From positions 1-10,828 of the forward strand of contig JAEFDA010000081.1 in the NCBI GenBank assembly GCA_016126025.1: a stretch of DNA of 10,828 nucleotides, given 5' to 3'. Positions 7,127-10,828 of the stretch are shown piece after piece (within the stretch, counting starts at the first letter, position 1; each line of letters starts with the position of its first letter). The notes under the pieces were generated by a model, which was not told where the DNA came from, did no database searches, and saw nothing but the letters and a program-made list of their open reading frames with translations. The position numbers were made by a program, and so were the translations under genes. The stretch is from Nitrososphaerota archaeon (lineage in GTDB: Archaea > Thermoproteota > Nitrososphaeria > Nitrososphaerales > Nitrosopumilaceae).

Positions 7127-7871
7127 CTACCGGCCCCCTACGCCAGCCGCGGGCATGAGGCCCGAGCGATACGCTGGGAAGAGGAGCGCCCCCGCCTCTG
7201 CCGCCTTGGCAGCGGCGCCGGGATCCGACTGGGCCACATACTTGACGTGGGCGTGGCATATGTCGTAGTCGGCGCCGCGGTGCTTCCTGAATAGCCCGTC
7301 CAAATCCCTCCTGCGGTCCAGTTTTTCGAGTACCTTCGCCTGTATGAGCACTATCTTGACGGTGCGGATTCTGTCCGGATAGTTGCGGGGAATGGTATCC
7401 GGTAGGATGCACTCATGCAGGCCCTTCAAGTGCTCAAAGTCCGCCGCGCGGGTGCATACGGTCAAGAGTGCCCTATGGTAGGCATTGCTCCAACCGTAGT
7501 CTTTCTCGGCGGTGAACCGTTCATGTAGGTAAGAGATGTGCTGGGGTCTGGGGGTGCGCGTGTCCCAGCTTGACCACATAGGCGGCCATCTCGTCCACCG
7601 TCTCGTGAAAGACGGACGAGTAGTTGTGGCCACTGTTCTCCAGCGCGTCACAGTTGGCCGATAGGGACTCAGAGAGATCCTGACATATGCGGACGGCCTC
7701 CTCTGTGTGTCCCTCGCGCTGGCGGGCCTTGGCGGCCCTGAAAAAGTCCGCCAAGACCGGCCCGCACACCCCCATGGACGGCACATCAAGGGAATGGCAG
7801 ACACAATGCGCCGTCAAGCGTCCGGGTTCCGAACGCAATCCGACCACCCGTCCTTGCGGGGGGAACCACAC
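7127..7871 (-). pseudogene. Frameshifted helical-repeat protein with a degenerate SWIM-like Cys motif
   Basis: Two adjoining minus-strand frames together encode one protein of about 247 residues. The first runs from GTG 7871 to TGA 7521 and looks coding down to VVKLGHAHP. The second takes over at about 7545 with QHISYLHERFTAEKDYGW and ends at TAG 7127. Beyond the junction each frame turns into unlikely protein. Skipping one base joins them, and the junction lies at C-runs (minus strand, 7554-7550 and 7546-7543), so one extra C is the simplest cause. The N-terminal HCVCHSLDVPSMGVCGPVLA resembles a SWIM zinc finger (CxC-x(n)-CxH), but Pro replaces the last His and the part usually preceding it is missing. 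The rest is helical, repeat-like (EGHTEEAVRIC; DPGAAAKAAEAGALLF). Family assignment is tentative. It may be a true pseudogene, a sequencing error or a programmed +1 shift. Confidence 0.6.
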
Positions 7872-7880
7872 AACACCAGA

Positions 7881-7888
7881 TTATTAAA
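7881..7888 (+). promoter_or_regulatory. TATA box of the small plus-strand operon at 7914
   Basis: TTATTAAA is centred 29-30 bases before ATG 7914, the same geometry as the atpI promoter, predicting a start near 7911 and a leader of about three bases. The octamer is nearly symmetrical (TTTAATAA on the other strand), but on that strand it lies too close to GTG 7871 to serve that gene's start. Confidence 0.55.
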
Positions 7889-7897
7889 CGCCAAGCC

Positions 7898-7905
7898 CGT
7901 ATACT
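7898..7905 (-). promoter_or_regulatory. Possible TATA box of the frameshifted minus-strand gene
   Basis: On the minus strand the site reads AGTATACG, centred about 30 bases ahead of GTG 7871. It lies between the plus-strand TATA box (7881-7888) and the plus-strand ATG (7914), so the two divergent promoters interleave. It is a weaker match to box A than the other promoters here. Confidence 0.35.
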
Positions 7906-7913
7906 ATGCCACG

Positions 7914-8069
7914 ATGGACAAGAATGCCTTCTATCGGTCCGGCATGGAAACGGCCGATGCGCTTGATGATATGGATATGCCAGAACAAGCCGAGACAGTG
8001 CGCAGCTTCGCCAAAAAGATGCGAGATGTCGAGACAGAGTTGGAAGCACTGATCGCGGAATCCCGATGA
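7914..8069 (+). CDS. Small acidic 51-residue helical protein, function unknown
   Basis: ATG 7914 to TGA 8067-8069 encodes 51 residues, starting MDKNAFYRSGMETADALDDM. It is predicted helical throughout, has 13 acidic and 7 basic residues, and shows heptad-like spacing near the end (VETELEALIAE). The frame stays open further upstream to about 7707, but that part is low quality and antisense to the frameshifted gene. The TATA box 30 bases ahead of ATG 7914 fixes this as the likely start. The stop overlaps the next start as ATGA, so the two genes are almost certainly translated together. No family is recognised. An acidic helix next to a basic coiled coil suggests the two products may bind one another, which is inference. 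Confidence 0.65.
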   Translation: MDKNAFYRSGMETADALDDMDMPEQAETVRSFAKKMRDVETELEALIAESR

Positions 8070-8302
8070 ACGAACGGCAGCAGGCGCGGTTGGATCATCT
8101 GCTCAACGAGTTGGTTGCCCTGCGGGAGGAGGGAGCGGAGTTGTACCAGACCATCAGGGAGAAGCGCGCCAAGATGTCTGCCATGCGGAGGGAGATAGAG
8201 GCCATGCGCTCAGACGTCCTGCGGGACATGAACCGTTTCGCAAACCTGAGCCAAACCATGCGGCAGATAGAAGATGAGGTACGTTTGCTACGGCGGTCGT
8301 GA
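8066..8302 (+). CDS. Small 78-residue coiled-coil protein, function unknown
   Basis: ATG 8066 lies inside the previous gene's stop (ATGA) and the frame ends at TGA 8300-8302, giving 78 residues. Nearly all of it is a charged helix with heptad leucines, isoleucines and methionines (LDHLLNELVALREEGAELYQ, residues 9-28; MRREIEAMRSDVLRDM, 40-55; MRQIEDEVRLLRRS at the end), typical of a coiled coil. It has 14 acidic and 16 basic residues, no Cys and no membrane segment. Its size and build recall prefoldin-like or structural coiled-coil proteins, but no specific family signature is seen. It is the second gene of a two-gene operon; with TGA 8302 the operon appears to end, because no plus-strand gene follows. 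Confidence 0.75.
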   Translation: MNERQQARLDHLLNELVALREEGAELYQTIREKRAKMSAMRREIEAMRSDVLRDMNRFANLSQTMRQIEDEVRLLRRS

Positions 8303-8694
8303 CTTGGGGCACCGTCTGGTAGGAGTCTGCCGCCTGCTGTTGCCCTAACCAGATCCTCAAAAATTCTGGCGTGCATCGGCGGTGCCACGATGCGCTCGCA
8401 CGCGTTGCCACACCCGTAGCAGCGAACCGGTCCCGGTCACAAAATCGTGCGCACCCGGACGTGCAGCCAAGATGCCTACCCTCTCCCGCAGCGGCGGCCA
8501 AGGCGGCCCGTCCTTCCCGCCCACTTCTTGCCGTCGGCTCTTGTCATGTGGGGCATACGGGAAAGGGGAGGATCTGTGGCTTTGGCAGATACGGATGGCC
8601 AACGGCCATCTGTGCCATAGGCAACGACCAGACGGATAACCTCCATGCCCGCAACATCCGGCGACTGCTCCCGGCGGACTTGACGGCAGGAGGC
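8303..8694. other. Gene-poor stretch with a hairpin and a possible gene remnant
   Basis: No convincing gene fills these 392 bases. The overlapping frames on both strands give low-complexity, Arg/Pro/Ala-rich translations typical of GC-rich noncoding DNA. Two items stand out: a strong hairpin at 8583-8617, and a short minus-strand stretch (8436 downward) that reads RCYGCGNACERIVAPPMHAR and looks more protein-like than its surroundings, though a stop at 8439-8437 precedes it and it runs into antisense of the coiled-coil gene. It may be a decayed gene end. Confidence 0.4.
8583..8617. repeat. Long imperfect inverted repeat / hairpin
   Basis: CGGATGGCC (8592-8600) pairs with GGCCATCTG (8604-8612) around an AAC loop: nine pairs, one of them G-T. 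The stem continues with TGGCA (8583-8587) pairing to TGCCA (8613-8617), with GATA bulged on one side: 14 pairs in all. It lies 78 bases beyond the stop of the TPR-PIN gene on its 3' side, so it could be part of that transcript's 3' end or a protein site. There is no adjacent T-tract on either strand. Confidence 0.45.
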
Positions 8695-10554
8695 CTACCT
8701 GCTGCGGCCTGCGCGGTTCCGCTTGGGCCCGCGGCTGCGGCCGTAATGTCGGGCGTGTGCCGGGGCGTCCTGTGTGCGCCGGGACGCCGCACTCCGTGGA
8801 TGGCCGCCGCGGCTGCCGTGGCCTGCCAGCGCGTCCCGGGTGCCTGCCACCTTCACGCTGAACCTGGACCAGATCTGCTCTGCAAAGTACAGAAAGTCGC
8901 TGTCCCGGGTCAGCAGTGTAGTGGGCGCGCCCATCTCCCTAGCGCAGAATGCAGCAAACGCTAGTATGTTGTTGTCCGGGTAGTTTTTCAGCAGCGCCCG
9001 CGCCCCCCTCTCTTTAACCACCGGATTGTCCTTCTTTGTGACGCTCCACCGTGTGATGGTGTCGCGCATTCCGGGATGATCCAGCATGTCTGCGTAAAAC
9101 TGGCGTACATCGCGCAACTGATCCTCCCTGATCTCCGAGTACCGGCTGACCAACCAGAAGAATCCCGATGCATCAGGCCCGAATGATCTCACCATATCTG
9201 CCTGCATCCGCTCCCACATGTTACGGGCCGGGGCATCTCGCAGCAGTTTGCGCATCTCCGCTAGGACCGTATATTCCACATAGCAGGCGTGGTCGCGCAG
9301 GTAGCCCTTCCAGAGGCTGAGGCTTTTTTCGTGGTTCTTGCTGCCGGGCGCGCAGCACGCGTACAGGACGTTGGTGTCCAGCACCAGGACGGGCCGTGTG
9401 TCTCTCCTGCCCGGATTCGCCTCCGGATCGGGCGCAGTGCTCTCCGCCGGCTCTGCGCCGGGACGCGCCCCCGTCCGCCCTGCCGATGCCGCCCCCGAGG
9501 AGCCCCCTAGCCGCGAGAGCGCAACGCCCTTCTTCCACAGCACGTTGATGTTCCAAGGCTCGTCCTTCAGGATGGCATCGCAATAGTCCGACACGTCGCC
9601 GTATCCACCCAGCTGGGAGCCGGCGCCGCTCTCCCACAACGTGTCCATTCTCCAGGGGGCGACCTCCAGAATGATATCACGATAGTCGACTATCTCGCGC
9701 CTTCCAAGCTTTGAGAGCGCGGCGCTCTTCATCAGCAGCATGTCCGTGTTGTTGGGTTCGGCGTTCAGGACGCGGTTGCAGTAGAGTACCACCTCCTCGT
9801 ACCTCTTGGTCTCCAGCAGCAGCCGGACAAACTTTGAGAAGGCCCCCCAGTCTCCGGGATCGGCCTCCCACGCGTTCCTGTAGCAGGCCAGCGATTCATC
9901 AGGTTTGCCTAGTTTGTGCAGTGCACGCGCCTTGCCCTTCAGCGTGGACGGGGAGTCCGGACGGATGGTCAGCGACTTGTCATAGCAGGATATCGCCTCG
10001 CCGTACCGCCCGAGGTTGGAGAGCGCATCACCTTTCCGCTTGTATGCCAGCGAGCTGCCCGGACGAATGGTTAGCGCCCGGTCAAGCCAGGAGATGGCCG
10101 GCTTGTACTCTTTCAGAAGGGATCGCGCCAGGGCCTTCCTCCACATCGTCGGGACGTGCCCTGGATCGTAAGCCAGCGCCCGGTCAAGGGCCTTGTCCCC
10201 CTCCGGAATCCTCTCGGTCATGATCAGGCCGAGCCCCATATCAGATAGGGCGCCCACGTCGCCGGGGCGGCCCTCCAGTATGCGGCCGCATACGCTGATC
10301 ATCTCCCCATATCGCCGGTCCCTCATCAGCGCGAACTCCCGCCCTTCCAGCGCCCCCGTATTGTTAGGATCAATTGACAGTATCATGTCGCAGTACTTCG
10401 CGGCCTCGCCGTACCTCTGGCTGGCAAGCAGCCCAGACACCTTTTCGGAGAGGGCCGAGATGCGCCCCGGGTCGGGCCCTCCCCGGCGGATTTTGTGGCC
10501 GGAGCCGGTCAGGCCGCGACACCTACCCGCATGCGCGGAACGCGGAGCCGCCAC
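8695..10554 (-). CDS. TPR-repeat protein with C-terminal PIN nuclease domain
   Basis: This 619-residue protein has about nine tetratricopeptide repeats in near-perfect 34-residue register (residues 32-335; e.g. RYGEAISCYDKSLTIRPDS, 183-201), then a tenth cut off after its first helix (to 350). A disordered Gly/Ala/Pro linker follows (351-387), then a PIN domain (388-570). The PIN acidic set is visible: Asp393 in VLDTNVLY, Glu433 in LAEMRK, Asp527 in DNNILAFA and Asp551/Asp553 in LLTRDSDFLYFAE, so metal-dependent RNase activity is expected. A basic Arg-rich tail (575-619) could bind RNA. No signal peptide or membrane span is seen. GTG 10554 is the first start after an in-frame TAA at 10641-10639; no TATA box sits 29 bases ahead, so it may share a transcript with the upstream gene. 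No VapB-type antitoxin adjoins it. The domain calls are firm; target and role are unknown. Confidence 0.85.
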   Translation of the reverse strand: MAAPRSAHAGRCRGLTGSGHKIRRGGPDPGRISALSEKVSGLLASQRYGEAAKYCDMILSIDPNNTGALEGREFALMRDRRYGEMISVCGRILEGRPGDVGALSDMGLGLIMTERIPEGDKALDRALAYDPGHVPTMWRKALARSLLKEYKPAISWLDRALTIRPGSSLAYKRKGDALSNLGRYGEAISCYDKSLTIRPDSPSTLKGKARALHKLGKPDESLACYRNAWEADPGDWGAFSKFVRLLLETKRYEEVVLYCNRVLNAEPNNTDMLLMKSAALSKLGRREIVDYRDIILEVAPWRMDTLWESGAGSQLGGYGDVSDYCDAILKDEPWNINVLWKKGVALSRLGGSSGAASAGRTGARPGAEPAESTAPDPEANPGRRDTRPVLVLDTNVLYACCAPGSKNHEKSLSLWKGYLRDHACYVEYTVLAEMRKLLRDAPARNMWERMQADMVRSFGPDASGFFWLVSRYSEIREDQLRDVRQFYADMLDHPGMRDTITRWSVTKKDNPVVKERGARALLKNYPDNNILAFAAFCAREMGAPTTLLTRDSDFLYFAEQIWSRFSVKVAGTRDALAGHGSRGGHPRSAASRRTQDAPAHARHYGRSRGPKRNRAGRSR

Positions 10555-10598
10555 CGATGGCCCGACGCGGGACGGGCCCTGTGAAGGTGCGGCCTCCG

Positions 10599-10616
10599 CA
10601 TGGGATGGGCCCCATG
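10599..10616. repeat. Short inverted repeat ahead of the TPR-PIN gene
   Basis: CATGGG (10599-10604) pairs with CCCATG (10611-10616) across six bases, and an alternative fold pairs ATGGG with CCCAT (10605-10615). It lies in the 92-bp gap between the stop of the right-edge gene and GTG 10554. It may be chance in GC-rich DNA; an operator or a transcript hairpin is possible. Confidence 0.2.
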
Positions 10617-10646
10617 GCAGGATGGTTCTTGCACGGCTTTACAGAC

Positions 10647-10828
10647 TCAAACTCCGCATTTATGCTCTGCCTCCCATGATGCGTAGAACTCATCCGGCGG
10701 GACACGCTCGATGGCCGGGTGCAGCACGGTATGATCCTCCAGAGGTGCCGGCTCGTCCCGACACACGAGCGGCTCCTCTGCCGCCGTATCAGAGAAAATA
10801 GGAAAAGGGGGATGTCTACTCGTTGACG
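10647..10828 (-). CDS. C-terminal end of an unidentified acidic protein (5' end outside window)
   Basis: A minus-strand frame enters from the right edge and ends at TGA 10649-10647, giving the last 59 residues. It contains an acidic stretch (DTAAEEPLVCRDEPAPLEDH) and ends DEFYASWEAEHKCGV. The composition, with aromatic and acidic residues among few low-complexity runs, looks like real protein, unlike the other frames here. No domain or family is recognised. The TPR-PIN gene follows 92 bases downstream on the same strand, so the two may be cotranscribed. The other candidate in this area (GTG 10705 to 10523, minus strand) overlaps it and is less protein-like. Confidence 0.5.
   Translation of the reverse strand, partial: STSRHPPFPIFSDTAAEEPLVCRDEPAPLEDHTVLHPAIERVPPDEFYASWEAEHKCGV

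Noticed and set aside
6900..7412. 170-codon minus-strand frame
   Set aside because: It overlaps the supported frame of the interrupted gene and the atpI end, and its translation is low-complexity (Ser, Arg, Gly, Pro).
8371..8964. 197-codon plus-strand frame
   Set aside because: It overlaps the PIN domain antisense and is rich in Ala, Arg, Pro and Cys, with no recognisable fold.
8695..10554. Classic VapBC toxin-antitoxin locus
   Set aside because: The PIN domain is present, but it is part of a 619-residue TPR protein and no small DNA-binding antitoxin gene lies next to it.
10193..10801. 202-codon plus-strand frame
   Set aside because: It is antisense to the first TPR repeats and to the right-edge gene, and its translation is low-complexity.
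1..10828. tRNA or rRNA genes, CRISPR arrays, insertion sequences, attachment sites
   Set aside because: By eye I found no cloverleaf with a T-loop consensus, no regularly spaced repeats, no transposase and no terminal repeat pairs.

Overview
The window reads as archaeal DNA, most likely from a high-GC marine ammonia-oxidising archaeon of the Thaumarchaeota (Nitrososphaerota), resembling Cenarchaeum symbiosum. The grounds are an A-type (A1Ao) ATP synthase gene set, archaeal TATA boxes placed about 29 bases ahead of start codons with almost no leader, frequent TTG/GTG starts and tightly overlapping genes. The genus is an inference from the look of the proteins; no search was possible.

Left part (1-6955). 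The last 38 codons of an unidentified plus-strand gene end at 117 and converge on an ATP synthase operon on the minus strand, read 4668 to 149: atpE, atpA, atpB, atpD and a 43-codon gene of unknown function. These genes overlap or abut by -4 to +1 bases. The stator/membrane subunit gene atpI (4853-6955) is transcribed divergently. A 184-bp regulatory region separates the two units, with mirrored promoters and inverted repeats. Subunits C, F, H and K (the proteolipid) are not in the window, so the complex must be completed from other loci.

Right part (6956-10828). This is an accessory region of helical-repeat, coiled-coil and unknown genes: (i) a minus-strand gene (7871-7127) interrupted by a +1 frameshift at a C-rich run, with a degenerate SWIM-like Cys motif and a helical C-terminal part; (ii) facing away from it, a two-gene plus-strand operon (7914-8302) of very small proteins, one acidic and one coiled-coil, overlapping by ATGA; (iii) 392 bp without a confident gene (8303-8694), containing a strong hairpin; (iv) a 619-residue minus-strand protein joining about nine TPR repeats to a C-terminal PIN nuclease domain; (v) the 3' end of an unidentified minus-strand gene entering from the right edge.

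The ATP synthase genes form one functional unit: A/B hexamer, D rotor shaft, E peripheral stalk and I membrane stator. The most novel material is the TPR-PIN protein, the frameshifted gene with its interleaved divergent promoters, the tiny operon opposite it, and the small gene at the tail of the ATP synthase operon.
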